NCBI RefSeq assembly: GCF_001954195.1
Contig: NZ_MBES01000074.1
Coordinates: forward strand, 124,001 to 188,000
Source of the DNA: Mycobacterium sp. IS-1264
Lineage (GTDB): Bacteria > Actinomycetota > Actinomycetes > Mycobacteriales > Mycobacteriaceae
Direction of reading: 5' to 3'
DNA length: 64,000 nucleotides
The first letter of the stretch is position 1; each line of letters begins with the position of its first letter. A program made the position numbers and the translations under genes. Shown one piece after another: positions 31,303-39,648 of the stretch. The notes beneath the pieces are model-generated. The model did not search any database and was not told where the DNA came from. It was given only the letters and a program-made list of their open reading frames with translations.

Positions 31303-32334
31303 TCAGGTGGCGCTGCGTTCGTCGGAGCCCATGGCGTTGAGGACCGCGACGCGGGTGTCGGCCGGGCCGGAGACGGTCTGCGCGCCGCTGCCCGTGCGGA
31401 GCAACTGGCGAAGCGCAGCCTGGTCGTATTGGGCGGGCTCGGTGGTGTCGATGAAGCGCTGGACGACGTCGATGAAGCGGGCCGGGTCGTCGTGGAAGGG
31501 GAAATGGCCGGAGCGTTGGAAGATCTCCAGCCGGGAGCCGGGCATCGCGGCGTGTGCCATGTGGGCATGGCGGACGGGGACCACGACGTCGCGGCTGCCC
31601 CAGATGATCTGCACGGGGATGGCCTCGGTCAAATAACATCGGTCCAGCATGGTGACGATCTGCCCACGCCAATCCACGACGGCCCGCAGGGTGCGGCTGA
31701 ACGCCGCCGACGCCGTCGGTTCGGGTAGATCGTCCAGTATCCGCAGCACGTTGGGCAGGTCGCGGCCCAGGTCGGTCGACCCGATCGCCAGGCCCGCCAG
31801 GCGCCCCGCCAGCTGAACCGTCGGCAGCACCAGGGGCAGCCGCAGCAGGGCCAGGGCCTCGCTGCCCATCGGCAACGAGGCGAGCCGGAAGACGACGTTG
31901 ACATCCTTGGTGACGCCGCCGGCGCCGACCAAAATCAGCCGATCGACCAGATGTGGGAATTGGTAGGCGAATTGCATCGCCACTCCGCCGCCCAGCGAAT
32001 GACCCACGATGGTGACTCGCTCGATGTCGAGGACGGACAGCAGGTCGCGCATCCCGTTGGCGTAAGCGGCGACCGAATAGTCGGCGCGCGGCTTGTCGGA
32101 CTGCCCGTGGCCCAGCAGATCCGGGGCGATCACGGTGAAACGCTGGGCGAGCTTGGCCTGCACCGTATTCCAGGTGGTGGAGTTGTCGCCGATGCCGTGA
32201 ATCAGCAGCAGGGCCGGGCCCGAGCCGGCGATCCGGAACGCCCGCTTGTAGCCATGGATGGTTCGGAACTGCAGGGTTGGCGCGGTCACTTCCCGCACCG
32301 GGCGAAGATTGCTCTTTCGCTTCCGCTCAGTCAT
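31303..32334 (-). CDS. Alpha/beta-hydrolase (Rv2715 type)
   Basis: A 343-residue alpha/beta-hydrolase. The nucleophile elbow is GHSLGG, the acid is the Asp in WGSRDVVVPV and the histidine is in RSGHFPFHDDP. The oxyanion segment is LLLIHGIGDNSTTW and the cap region lies between. The N-terminus has a short basic stretch (MTERKRKSNLRPVREV). This ATG is chosen since the longer frame overlaps the PAC2 gene behind it. It follows that gene by 34 bp and should be co-transcribed. It may be an esterase or epoxide hydrolase; the substrate cannot be read. Confidence 0.85.
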   Translation of the reverse strand: MTERKRKSNLRPVREVTAPTLQFRTIHGYKRAFRIAGSGPALLLIHGIGDNSTTWNTVQAKLAQRFTVIAPDLLGHGQSDKPRADYSVAAYANGMRDLLSVLDIERVTIVGHSLGGGVAMQFAYQFPHLVDRLILVGAGGVTKDVNVVFRLASLPMGSEALALLRLPLVLPTVQLAGRLAGLAIGSTDLGRDLPNVLRILDDLPEPTASAAFSRTLRAVVDWRGQIVTMLDRCYLTEAIPVQIIWGSRDVVVPVRHAHMAHAAMPGSRLEIFQRSGHFPFHDDPARFIDVVQRFIDTTEPAQYDQAALRQLLRTGSGAQTVSGPADTRVAVLNAMGSDERSAT

Positions 32335-32368
32335 CCGCCCACCTCGTCGTCGGGCCAGTTCTGAGCGG

Positions 32369-33343
32369 TTAGCCCGAGTCGTCGTCGTCGGACTTCTTCT
32401 CGGCCTGCTGGGCCAGGAAGCGCTCAAACTCTGCGCCAATCTCGTCGCCGCTAGGCAGGTCCTCGTCGCGAGTCAGTAACGACCTGTTTGCCTGAGCGTC
32501 GATGAAGGCATCGTACTGGCGCTCGAGCGCGGCCACCACTTGGGCGACCTCCGCGCTGGCCTGCACCTGCTCGTCGATTTTGGCCCGGATTTCCGCGGCC
32601 GCTTCGGTCAGCTCCGACAGCGGCAGGTCCAGCGACCCGGACTTCGCCACCTGCTCGAGCAGCGCCTGGGCGGCCGCGGGGTAGTCGGTCTGCGTCAGGT
32701 AGTGCGGCACGTGCACCGTGAACCCGACGACCTCGTGGCCGTGCTGGGCCATCCGGTATTCGAGCAAGTTGGACGCGCTTCCCGGGACCTGGATCTCCGA
32801 GATCCACGGCTGGAAGTCGGCGATCAGTTCCTTGTCGTTGGAGTGCGCGGTCAGCGTGATCGGCCGCGTGTGCGGGACTGCCATCGGGACTGTGCCCAGG
32901 CCGATCGTGCGGCGCACGCCCAGCCGCTCGGCCAGCAGGCGCACCGCGGTGACGAAACGCTCCCACTTCAGATCCGGCTCCATGCCGGCCAGCAACAGGA
33001 ACGGGGTGCCGACGCTGTCCCGTAAGGCGTACAAGCTCAACTCTGGATCGTCGTAATTGGTGAAGTGGTCGGTCTTGAAGGTCATCAGCGGCCGCCGGGA
33101 GCGGTAGTCCAGCAGTTCGTCGATCGCGAAAGACGCGACCAGCTCGGTGTCCAGGGCGTCCTTCAGGTGCGCGGCGGCCAGGCGTATCGCGTGACCGGCG
33201 TCGGAGAACCCTTCCAGCGCGTGCACCAGCACCGGGCCGCGGCCGTCGGACGTCGACAGCTGGGGCGCCGGGAACTCGAGTTCGTACATGCCGGGCTGCC
33301 CTGGCTGATAGAGCCCGTCGTCCCGGTTTTGATCGTGGGCCAT
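32369..33343 (-). CDS. PAC2-family protein (Rv2714 type)
   Basis: A 324-residue protein of the PAC2 (proteasome-assembly-chaperone-2-like) family. Conserved parts are PVLVHALEGFSDAGHAIRLA, then FAIDELLDYRSRRP and GFTVHVPHYLTQTDYPAAA. A helical, acidic C-terminus ends in DDDDSG. Length is identical to the M. tuberculosis protein. The ATG has the full Shine-Dalgarno AAAGGAGG (33352-33359, minus strand) 8 nt upstream, one of the best ribosome sites in the window. In actinobacteria this family is often near Pup-proteasome or ATP-grasp genes, but the role is unproven. First gene of a two-gene unit with the hydrolase. Confidence 0.88.
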   Translation of the reverse strand: MAHDQNRDDGLYQPGQPGMYELEFPAPQLSTSDGRGPVLVHALEGFSDAGHAIRLAAAHLKDALDTELVASFAIDELLDYRSRRPLMTFKTDHFTNYDDPELSLYALRDSVGTPFLLLAGMEPDLKWERFVTAVRLLAERLGVRRTIGLGTVPMAVPHTRPITLTAHSNDKELIADFQPWISEIQVPGSASNLLEYRMAQHGHEVVGFTVHVPHYLTQTDYPAAAQALLEQVAKSGSLDLPLSELTEAAAEIRAKIDEQVQASAEVAQVVAALERQYDAFIDAQANRSLLTRDEDLPSGDEIGAEFERFLAQQAEKKSDDDDSG

Positions 33344-33548
33344 CGGGGTTGCCTCCTTTCGGGGGTTTCTCCAGGGTGCCCTAAACCATTGTCCCCCAAA
33401 TCGATGGGCACCGAATACTGCAACGCACGGGTGCCGGACCTTAATCTGCGCGGCGCCGTGCGGCCGCGTCGAGCAGGCAAAACTATCAACACACCGTGTC
33501 CGCGTTGATTGTGCTTGCGAGCGCGTGGTCAGGCATGATTGCACTCAA

Positions 33549-34367
33549 ATGCGCGTGCCGAGGGTGTTGCTATGTGCGGTGATCGGGGTGGCGGCGTTGC
33601 TGACGTCGTGCGACCGGCCCGCCGAGCATGCGCGCCCCACCATCACCGTCCCCGTGGCCACCGGCCCGTTGGTGCAGCGGATGAGCCAGCCCCAGCAGAA
33701 GGCGGTCGCCGGCCCGGTGGATCCGGACCGGCGCGTGGGCGCGATCTTCATCGACAACGGGCCGCTGCACGTCTGCACGGGTTCCGTCGTGCACTCGACG
33801 GGCGGGAACCTGATGATCACGGCGGCGCACTGTTTGGCCGGCGCCGCCAAGATCACTTTCGCGCCCGGCCTCGTCGGCGATGCCCAGCCCGCCGCGGTGT
33901 GGAAGGCCGACGCCGTCTACCTGGACCCACGCTGGACGGCCGGCAAGGATCCGCACGCCGATTACGCGATCGCGCGCGTCAGCAACGACGCGGGCACCAC
34001 GGTCGAATCACATGTCGGTTTGGCGCTGACGCTGGGCACCGCGCCGCCGCCCGGCAGCCACGTCACGGTGATGGGCTATCCGGCCGGGGTCGGCGGCTCG
34101 CCGATCGGCTGTCAGACCAGCACGTCGGTCAACGACGCCGGGTTCCCCTCGGTGGTATGCGAAGGCCTGGTCGACGGCACCAGCGGCGCGCCGTGGGTCA
34201 GCGGCACCACCCTCACCGGGCTGATCGGTGGCTTCGAGCGCGGTGGGTGCGCCGCGAACGTGTCGTACTCGGCCCCGTTCGACGCCCAAACCGCGCAGCT
34301 GCTGGCCCGCGCCGAAGCCGGCGGGCCCGGCGATCCCGTGCCGAACGACCTCGACGACAGCTGCTGA
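33549..34367 (+). CDS. Secreted lipoprotein serine protease, trypsin-like
   Basis: A 272-residue exported S1-type protease. The signal peptide VLLCAVIGVAALLTSC ends in a lipobox, so lipid attachment at Cys is likely. The triad is His in ITAAHCLAG, Asp in HADYAIARV and Ser in VDGTSGAPWV. Paired cysteines (HVCTGS with AHC; IGCQT with VVCEG) suggest disulfides. The ATG giving MRVPRV is preferred because it starts the signal peptide. I do not recall an M. tuberculosis gene at this place, so it may be absent there. Its TGA lies one base from the sthA stop. It could process wall proteins; the target is unknown. Confidence 0.82.
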   Translation: MRVPRVLLCAVIGVAALLTSCDRPAEHARPTITVPVATGPLVQRMSQPQQKAVAGPVDPDRRVGAIFIDNGPLHVCTGSVVHSTGGNLMITAAHCLAGAAKITFAPGLVGDAQPAAVWKADAVYLDPRWTAGKDPHADYAIARVSNDAGTTVESHVGLALTLGTAPPPGSHVTVMGYPAGVGGSPIGCQTSTSVNDAGFPSVVCEGLVDGTSGAPWVSGTTLTGLIGGFERGGCAANVSYSAPFDAQTAQLLARAEAGGPGDPVPNDLDDSC

Positions 34368-34368
34368 A

Positions 34369-35784
34369 CTAGCGGCGGAACTGGGATAGCGCGCGCATCT
34401 TGTTCGTCACGTCGAGCGCGGCCACCTTGTAGGCCTCCGAGAATGTCGGGTAGTTGAACACCGCGTCGACCAGGTAGTCGACGGTGCCGCCGCATCCCAT
34501 CACCGCTTGCCCGATGTGCACCATCTCGGTGGCACTCGTGCCGAAGATGTGGACCCCCAACAGTTTTCGGTCCTCGGTCGACACCAGCAGCTTGAGCATG
34601 CCGTAGGAGTCCCCGGCGATCTGGCCGCGGGCCAGCTCCTTGTAGCGGGCGACGCCGACCTCGTAGGGCACCGCGTCCTTGGTCAGTTCCACCTCGGTCG
34701 CCCCGACGTAGGAGATCTCGGGAATCGAATAAATCCCGATCGGCTGCAGGTCGGTGATGCCGTCGCAGGCTTCGCCGAACGCGTGGTAGGCGGCCAGTCG
34801 TCCCTGCTCCATCGAGGTCGCGGCCAGCGCGGGGAAACCGATGACATCGCCTACGGCGTAGATGTGTTCGACCTTGGTCTTGAACTTGTCGTCGACCCAG
34901 ATCCGCCCGCGGCCCTCCACCTCCAGGCCGGCGTTGTGCAGATCGAGGTGGTCGGTCTGGCCCTGGCGTCCCGCCGAGTACATCACCGTCTCGGCGGGAA
35001 TCTGCTTGCCGCTGGCCAGCGTCGTGACGGTGCCGGCAGAGCCGACGTCGACGGCGGTCACTTCCTCGCCGAAGCGGAACGTCACCGCGAGGTCGCGCAG
35101 GTGGAACTTCAGCGCCTCGACCACCTCGGGGTCGCAGAAATCCAGCATGTCGTCGCGCTTTTCCACGACGGTGACCTTGGTGCCCAGCGCGGCGAACATC
35201 GAGGCGTACTCGATGCCGATCACGCCGGCGCCGACGACGACCATCGAGGCGGGCAGGGATTTGAGGTCGAGGATCCCGTCGGAGTCGAGCACCCGTTCCT
35301 CGTCGAACTCGACGCCGGACGGTCGTGCGGGCCGGGTTCCGGTGGCGATGACGATGAATTCCCCACTGACGGTGGTCATTTCCCGGCGGCCGGGATCTTC
35401 GACGACGATGGTGTGCGGGTCGATGAACCGGCCGTGGCCGAGCAGCAAGTCGATTCGGTTGCGCATCAACTGGTTGCGCACCACGTCGACTTCCTTGCCG
35501 ATCACGTGCTGGGTCCGCGCCAGCAGGTCGGCCGGCGTGATCCGGTCCTTCACGCGGTAGCTCGCGCCGTACAGCTCGCGCTGATTCATCCCGGTGAGGT
35601 AAAGGACGGCTTCGCGCAACGTCTTTGACGGGATCGTCCCGGTGTTGACGCAGACACCGCCGAGCATGCGCCCGCGTTCGATGATCGCCACGGATTTCCC
35701 GAGTTTGGCCGAGGCGATGGCGGCCTTCTGGCCGCCCGGTCCCGAACCGATGACGACGATGTCGTACTCCTGCATCGAACCCAT
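34369..35784 (-). CDS. sthA: Soluble pyridine nucleotide transhydrogenase
   Basis: A 471-residue FAD flavoprotein that exchanges hydride between NADPH and NAD+, cytoplasmic. The FAD site is YDIVVIGSGPGGQKAA and the NAD site VVVGAGVIGIEYASMF, with YAVGDVIGFPALAATS for the second FAD contact. In place of the redox-active C-x4-C of related enzymes it has GVCVNTGTIPS, one Cys only, the hallmark of SthA. The ATG at 35784 has TATCGT (35792-35797, minus strand) 7 nt upstream. Starting at MQEYDIV (35775) would give 468 residues, the length I recall for M. tuberculosis; both are possible. Confidence 0.93.
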   Translation of the reverse strand: MGSMQEYDIVVIGSGPGGQKAAIASAKLGKSVAIIERGRMLGGVCVNTGTIPSKTLREAVLYLTGMNQRELYGASYRVKDRITPADLLARTQHVIGKEVDVVRNQLMRNRIDLLLGHGRFIDPHTIVVEDPGRREMTTVSGEFIVIATGTRPARPSGVEFDEERVLDSDGILDLKSLPASMVVVGAGVIGIEYASMFAALGTKVTVVEKRDDMLDFCDPEVVEALKFHLRDLAVTFRFGEEVTAVDVGSAGTVTTLASGKQIPAETVMYSAGRQGQTDHLDLHNAGLEVEGRGRIWVDDKFKTKVEHIYAVGDVIGFPALAATSMEQGRLAAYHAFGEACDGITDLQPIGIYSIPEISYVGATEVELTKDAVPYEVGVARYKELARGQIAGDSYGMLKLLVSTEDRKLLGVHIFGTSATEMVHIGQAVMGCGGTVDYLVDAVFNYPTFSEAYKVAALDVTNKMRALSQFRR

Positions 35785-35888
35785 GGGATAGACGATAAGG
35801 CCCACAGTCGCGACTTTCTCCACAGACGGCCGGCCCGATCATCGGGCGCGAGCACGGCCTGACGGTGGCGGCCGTCAGCGTGGGGCCC

Positions 35889-36947
35889 ATGACGACGCAT
35901 CGAGCAGACTTCGACCTCAACCATCCCGGCGCGCTGATCGCCGCGCTACCAGCCGTTCTCGGCTTCGTTCCGGAGAATTCACTGGTCCTGGTGTCGGTGG
36001 GCGACGGCGAACTGGGTTCGGTGCTACGGGTCGACCTCGGCCCGGAACTCGTCGACCGGGTGGGGCATCTCGCCGAGGTCGCCGCCGCGGCCGGGCCCGA
36101 GGCCGCCATCGCCGTGATCGTCGACGCCGAGGGCGCGGACTGCCCGGGGTGCAACGAGGAACACCGGCAGCTGAGCACCGCGCTCACCGAGGCGCTGGCA
36201 CGACACGACATCGAGCTGTGGGCGGTGCACGTGGTGGATCGGGTGGCCGCGGACGGGCGCTGGCACTGTGTGGACGGCTGCGGTGCGGGCGGTGCGGTCG
36301 ACGACCCATCGGCATCGCCGTTGGCGGCCGCGGCGGTGCTCGACGGCCGGCGGCTCTATCGCCGCCGCGCCGACCTGCAGGCCGTCGTCGCGCCCGACGA
36401 GCGGGCGCAGCGTCCCGAGTTGGCGGTCGCGGTGACCGAGCGTGCGGCCGCGCGCGAGGCCACGCCAGGCGCGGACCCCGCGGGCCGCTGCCGCCGCGAC
36501 CTGCGCAGCGTGATGGCCGCCGCCGCCCGGGTCGCCGGCGGCCAAACGCTGTCCGACGCCGAGGTGGCGGACTTGGGCTGCGCGCTGAGCGACCCGCAGG
36601 TCCGCGACATCCTGTATGCCCTTGCGGTCGGCCAGAAGGCCGGCGACGCCGAATCGCTGTGGGCCGCTCTGGCGCGCGCCCTGCCGCTGCCGTGGCGCGT
36701 CGAGGCGCTGGTGTTGCTCGCGTTCAGTGCCTACGCACGCGGCGACGGGCCGCTCGCCGGCGTGTCGCTGGATGCCGCGCTGCGGTGCGCGCCGGAGCAT
36801 CGGATGGCGGGCATGCTGGACACCGCGCTGCAGTCCGGTCTGCGGCCCGAGCAGATCCGCGAGCTGGCGGTCACCGGATATCGCCTGGCCAAGCGGCTCG
36901 GCGTGCGGCTGCCGCCGCGGCGCGCATTCCGCCGGCGCGCGGGCTAG
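35889..36947 (+). CDS. DUF4192 family protein (Rv2712c type)
   Basis: A 352-residue DUF4192 protein of unknown function. The family opening is HPGALIAALPAVLGFVPENS followed by LVLVSVGDG. Two half-domains are linked by a segment with conserved Cys/Gly (CPGCNEEHRQL; WHCVDGCGAGG). The C-terminus has TPR-like helices (LPWRVEALVLLAFSAYARGD then GVSLDAALRCAPEHRM). The ATG giving MTTHRADFDL yields the same length as the M. tuberculosis protein. It is divergent from sthA and converges with ideR. Confidence 0.85.
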   Translation: MTTHRADFDLNHPGALIAALPAVLGFVPENSLVLVSVGDGELGSVLRVDLGPELVDRVGHLAEVAAAAGPEAAIAVIVDAEGADCPGCNEEHRQLSTALTEALARHDIELWAVHVVDRVAADGRWHCVDGCGAGGAVDDPSASPLAAAAVLDGRRLYRRRADLQAVVAPDERAQRPELAVAVTERAAAREATPGADPAGRCRRDLRSVMAAAARVAGGQTLSDAEVADLGCALSDPQVRDILYALAVGQKAGDAESLWAALARALPLPWRVEALVLLAFSAYARGDGPLAGVSLDAALRCAPEHRMAGMLDTALQSGLRPEQIRELAVTGYRLAKRLGVRLPPRRAFRRRAG

Positions 36948-36971
36948 CCGCTGCGTGGATCGGGCTGTGGC

Positions 36972-37667
36972 TCAGACCTTTTCGACCTTGACGGCGTGGG
37001 CCATCTCGTGGGGCAGGGTGACGTTTTCGTGGCCCGGTATCAGGATGGTCACCCCGCCGCCGGCGGGGCTGGTCTCGACGGTCACCCGGGCGTTGGGCAC
37101 CACGCCGGCATCCTTGAGCCGCGTGATCAGGTCGATGTCGCCCTGGACATGCTCGGTGAGCTGGCGGACGACCACCGCCACCGGCGACCCGGCGGGCAAC
37201 TCGGTCAACCGGACCAGGTCGGCGTCCTCGGCCCGGGAATCCGGGCCCACGCCCAGGTCCAAGAGACCGGGAATCGGGTTGCCGAACGGCGAGGTGGTCG
37301 GGTGGTTGAGCACCTTGACCAGTCGCCGTTCGACGTCCTCGCTCATGACGTGTTCCCACCGGCACGCCTCGGCGTGCACCTCTTCCCACGGCAAACCGAT
37401 GACGTCGACGAGCAGCCGCTCGGCGAGGCGGTGCTTGCGCATCACGGAGATGGCCAACGCCCGGCCCTTGTCGGTGAGCTCCAGGTGGCGGTCGCCGGCC
37501 ACGTGAAGCAATCCGTCGCGCTCCATGCGGGAGACGGTCTGGCTGACGGTCGGCCCACTCTGATCGAGCCGTTCGGCGATCCGGGCGCGCAGCGGCGTCA
37601 CGCCCTCTTCCTCGAGATCGTAGATTGTGCGCAGATACATCTCGGTGGTATCGACCAGCTCGTTCAT
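36972..37667 (-). CDS. ideR: Iron-dependent repressor IdeR
   Basis: A 231-residue DtxR-family regulator that, with Fe(II), represses siderophore genes and activates iron storage. The winged-helix domain is ARIAERLDQSGPTVSQTVSR. Metal ligands are visible as Met in TTEMYLRTIYDL, His/Glu in the VMRKHRLAERLL region, and Cys/Glu/His in ACRWEHVMSEDVE. The C-terminal SH3-like domain ends in HAVKVEKV. GGAGGG stands 7 nt before the ATG. A TAGACT hexamer (37690-37695, minus strand) is a plausible -10. It is separated from sigB by a strong hairpin. Confidence 0.97.
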   Translation of the reverse strand: MNELVDTTEMYLRTIYDLEEEGVTPLRARIAERLDQSGPTVSQTVSRMERDGLLHVAGDRHLELTDKGRALAISVMRKHRLAERLLVDVIGLPWEEVHAEACRWEHVMSEDVERRLVKVLNHPTTSPFGNPIPGLLDLGVGPDSRAEDADLVRLTELPAGSPVAVVVRQLTEHVQGDIDLITRLKDAGVVPNARVTVETSPAGGGVTILIPGHENVTLPHEMAHAVKVEKV

Positions 37668-37689
37668 TCAGCACCCTCCGTTGACGCTG

Positions 37690-37695
37690 AGTCTA
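37690..37695 (-). promoter_or_regulatory. Possible -10 element of ideR
   Basis: TAGACT on the minus strand lies 22 nt before the ideR ATG, giving a leader of about 15 nt that contains the GGAGGG ribosome site. No clear -35 is visible. Confidence 0.35.
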
Positions 37696-37737
37696 CTTGG
37701 CCAGCTGCGCGAATGGGTTTAACACGTCCTAGGCAAG

Positions 37738-37771
37738 CAGTATGCCCGCCGCTGATGCGGCGGGCATACTG
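37738..37771. terminator. Strong hairpin between sigB and ideR
   Basis: AGTATGCCCGCCGC (37739-37752) and GCGGCGGGCATACT (37757-37770) are perfectly complementary with a TGAT loop, and one more C-G pair extends the stem. It lies 29 bp past the sigB stop. Without a U-run it is not a classical intrinsic terminator, but its strength makes it a credible end point for the sigB message. Confidence 0.75.
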
Positions 37772-37799
37772 TCTGCTACCTGGTTCTGGGTTAGCGGTG

Positions 37800-38759
37800 C
37801 TAGCTCGCGTACGACCGTAGCCGATCGGCGCGCTCGCCGTTGCGCAGTTTCGCCATCACGTCCCGCTCGATCTGACGCACCCGCTCGCGGGACAAACCGA
37901 ACAGTTTGCCGATCTGGTCCAGGGTCCGCGGTTGGCCGTCGTCGAGGCCGAAACGCAACCGGATCACCTGGTGCTCGCGCTCGTCGAGCGTCGCCAGCAC
38001 GCTGCGGATGTCGGTGTGCAACAGCTCGGCGATCACCGCGTTCTCGGCGGACATCGCCTCGGCGTCCTCGATGAAATCACCCAGCGGGGCTTCTTCTTCG
38101 GAGCCCACGGGCATGTCCAGGCTCACCGGGTCGCGGCTGTGCTCGAGCAGGTCGTTGATCTTTTCGACCGGAATGCCGGATTCCGCGGCCAACTCTTCGT
38201 CGGTGGCTTCGCGCCCCAGGTTCTGGTGCATCTCCCGCTTGATCCGCGCCAGCTTGTTGACCTGCTCGACCAGGTGAACCGGCAGCCGAATGGTGCGGCT
38301 CTGGTCGGCCATGCCGCGGGTGATGGCCTGGCGGATCCACCACGTGGCGTACGTCGAGAACTTGAATCCCTTTGTGTAGTCGAACTTCTCCATTGCGCGG
38401 ATCAAGCCCAGGTTCCCTTCCTGAATGAGATCCAGCAGCGGCATGCCCCTGCCCGTGTAACGCTTGGCGAGCGAAACCACCAGACGCAGATTCGCTTCCA
38501 GCAGGTGACGGCGCGCAGCCTCGCCGTCGCGTGCGACGGCCGCCAGGTCGCGTTTGCGGTTCTCGCCGAGGCGCTTACGCGTTTGCAGCAGATGCTCGGC
38601 ATAAAGCCCAGCCTCGATGCGCTTGGCTAGTTCAACCTCGCCGGCGGCGTTGAGCAAGGCGGTCTTACCAATACCGTTCAGATAAACGCGCACTAGATCC
38701 GCTGCGGGGCTTTGGGCATCTAGATCGCCGTCAATCCTGGTAGTGGTGGCGTTCGCCAT
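37800..38759 (-). CDS. sigB: RNA polymerase sigma factor SigB
   Basis: A 319-residue group 2 sigma factor, the general-stress partner of SigA. It lacks the long N-terminal extension of SigA. Region 1.2/2 is ADLVRVYLNGIGKTALLNA, and the promoter-melting region is KFSTYATWWIRQAITRGMAD. Region 3 follows, then the 4.2 helix-turn-helix LDQIGKLFGLSRERVRQIER. The ATG has GGGAGG (38765-38770, minus strand) 5 nt upstream; the open frame beyond is promoter sequence. A GGGAACT/CGTT promoter upstream suggests control by SigE/SigH-class factors, as known in M. tuberculosis. Confidence 0.97.
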   Translation of the reverse strand: MANATTTRIDGDLDAQSPAADLVRVYLNGIGKTALLNAAGEVELAKRIEAGLYAEHLLQTRKRLGENRKRDLAAVARDGEAARRHLLEANLRLVVSLAKRYTGRGMPLLDLIQEGNLGLIRAMEKFDYTKGFKFSTYATWWIRQAITRGMADQSRTIRLPVHLVEQVNKLARIKREMHQNLGREATDEELAAESGIPVEKINDLLEHSRDPVSLDMPVGSEEEAPLGDFIEDAEAMSAENAVIAELLHTDIRSVLATLDEREHQVIRLRFGLDDGQPRTLDQIGKLFGLSRERVRQIERDVMAKLRNGERADRLRSYAS

Positions 38760-38796
38760 AGCGACCTCCCGATTGGCTTGTACTGTCACGTCGTTA

Positions 38797-38823
38797 AACG
38801 ACAGACCCGCCATTGGAGTTCCC
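38797..38823 (-). promoter_or_regulatory. ECF-type (SigE/SigH-like) promoter of sigB
   Basis: On the minus strand GGGAACT (38817-38823) is separated by 16 bp from CGTT (38797-38800). This matches the GGAAC-N16-GTT pattern used by mycobacterial SigE and SigH. The start point would lie about 30 nt before the sigB ATG. Confidence 0.65.
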
Positions 38824-38911
38824 GCCGATCCGAATCTCACACGCTTTGACGTGCAGGAATGTGGCCCAGACCTGAGAATGTCCTGAGAAGTCCGTTCCGA
38901 TGGTCCGGAAC

Positions 38912-39337
38912 CTAAGCCGAACCTGTGTCGCCGCCCGGCCCCTGGTGGTCCAGCGGGTGTCGGCGGGCCTCGAGCGCGGGCCGCTCGGCCGTCGGGAACA
39001 ACGGGGTGCGCCGCCGCTCGTTGGCGAACCGCCGGGGCTCGTTGGCGCGTCGCGGCGGGCGGTCGTTGGCGATCAGCACGGCCATCCACGGCAACGGCAC
39101 CGACGCCGCGACGATCAGCAGCGAGATCAGGCCGTTGTGCCAGGCGCCGTAGGCCAGCGCGGCGAAGATGAGCGCAGGGACCCGGAACGCCATCAGCGTC
39201 AGGTATTTACGTACTCGCGCGCGGTGCTGCTCTTCGTACGAGGGTTCGGCGGCGGTAATGAGCACCGGCCGGCCCTTGTGGCCGTCGAAGTCATCGAACC
39301 TGTCGTCGTCGAACCCCGGATCGGAGCCGCGCTTCAT
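38912..39337 (-). CDS. DUF3099 family membrane protein (Rv2709 type)
   Basis: A 141-residue protein with an acidic N-terminus (DPGFDDDRFDDFDGHKG), two transmembrane helices (LTLMAFRVPALIFAALAY and LISLLIVAASVPLPWMAVLI) and an Arg-rich cytoplasmic tail (RPPRRANEPRRFANERRR), the DUF3099 layout. Function unknown. The ATG giving MKRGSD is preferred to a TTG further upstream because it fits the family. It is divergent from the DUF3039 gene and lies upstream of sigB, from which 152 bp containing the sigB promoter separate it. Confidence 0.82.
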   Translation of the reverse strand: MKRGSDPGFDDDRFDDFDGHKGRPVLITAAEPSYEEQHRARVRKYLTLMAFRVPALIFAALAYGAWHNGLISLLIVAASVPLPWMAVLIANDRPPRRANEPRRFANERRRTPLFPTAERPALEARRHPLDHQGPGGDTGSA

Positions 39338-39408
39338 TCCTCCACTGTCCCACACGCGATCGATTCCGGCGTGGCCGGTTTTTCGGCCGGCAGTGCACAA
39401 TGAGGGGT

Positions 39409-39648
39409 ATGCAGACCCAGACGATCGAACGCACCGAGACCGACGAACGCGTCGACGACGGGACCGGCAGCGATACCCCCAAATACTTCCATTACGTCAA
39501 GAAGGACAAGATCGCCGAGAGCGCGGTCATGGGCAACCACGTGGTGGCCTTGTGCGGTGAGGTGTTTCCCGTCACGCGGGCAGCCAAGCCGGGCTCACCG
39601 GTCTGCCCGGACTGCAAGCAGATCTACGACAAGCTCAAGAAGGGCTGA
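39409..39648 (+). CDS. DUF3039 small zinc-finger-like protein (Rv2708c type)
   Basis: A 79-residue conserved actinobacterial protein. The family core is TPKYFHYVKKDKIAESAVMG then HVVALCGEVFPVTR, and a Cys pair CPDC near the end. Together with the Cys in VVALCGE these may hold one metal ion. The start MQTQTIERTE is preferred; an ATG three codons upstream is possible. Function unknown. Its stop is immediately followed by the stop of the convergent YihY gene (TGATCA). Confidence 0.82.
   Translation: MQTQTIERTETDERVDDGTGSDTPKYFHYVKKDKIAESAVMGNHVVALCGEVFPVTRAAKPGSPVCPDCKQIYDKLKKG

Noticed and set aside
38905..38926. Possible IdeR box near the DUF3099 gene end (GAACCT repeated)
   Set aside because: It is a direct repeat, not the TTAGGTTAGGCTAACCTAA-type palindrome, and it lies at the end of a coding region.
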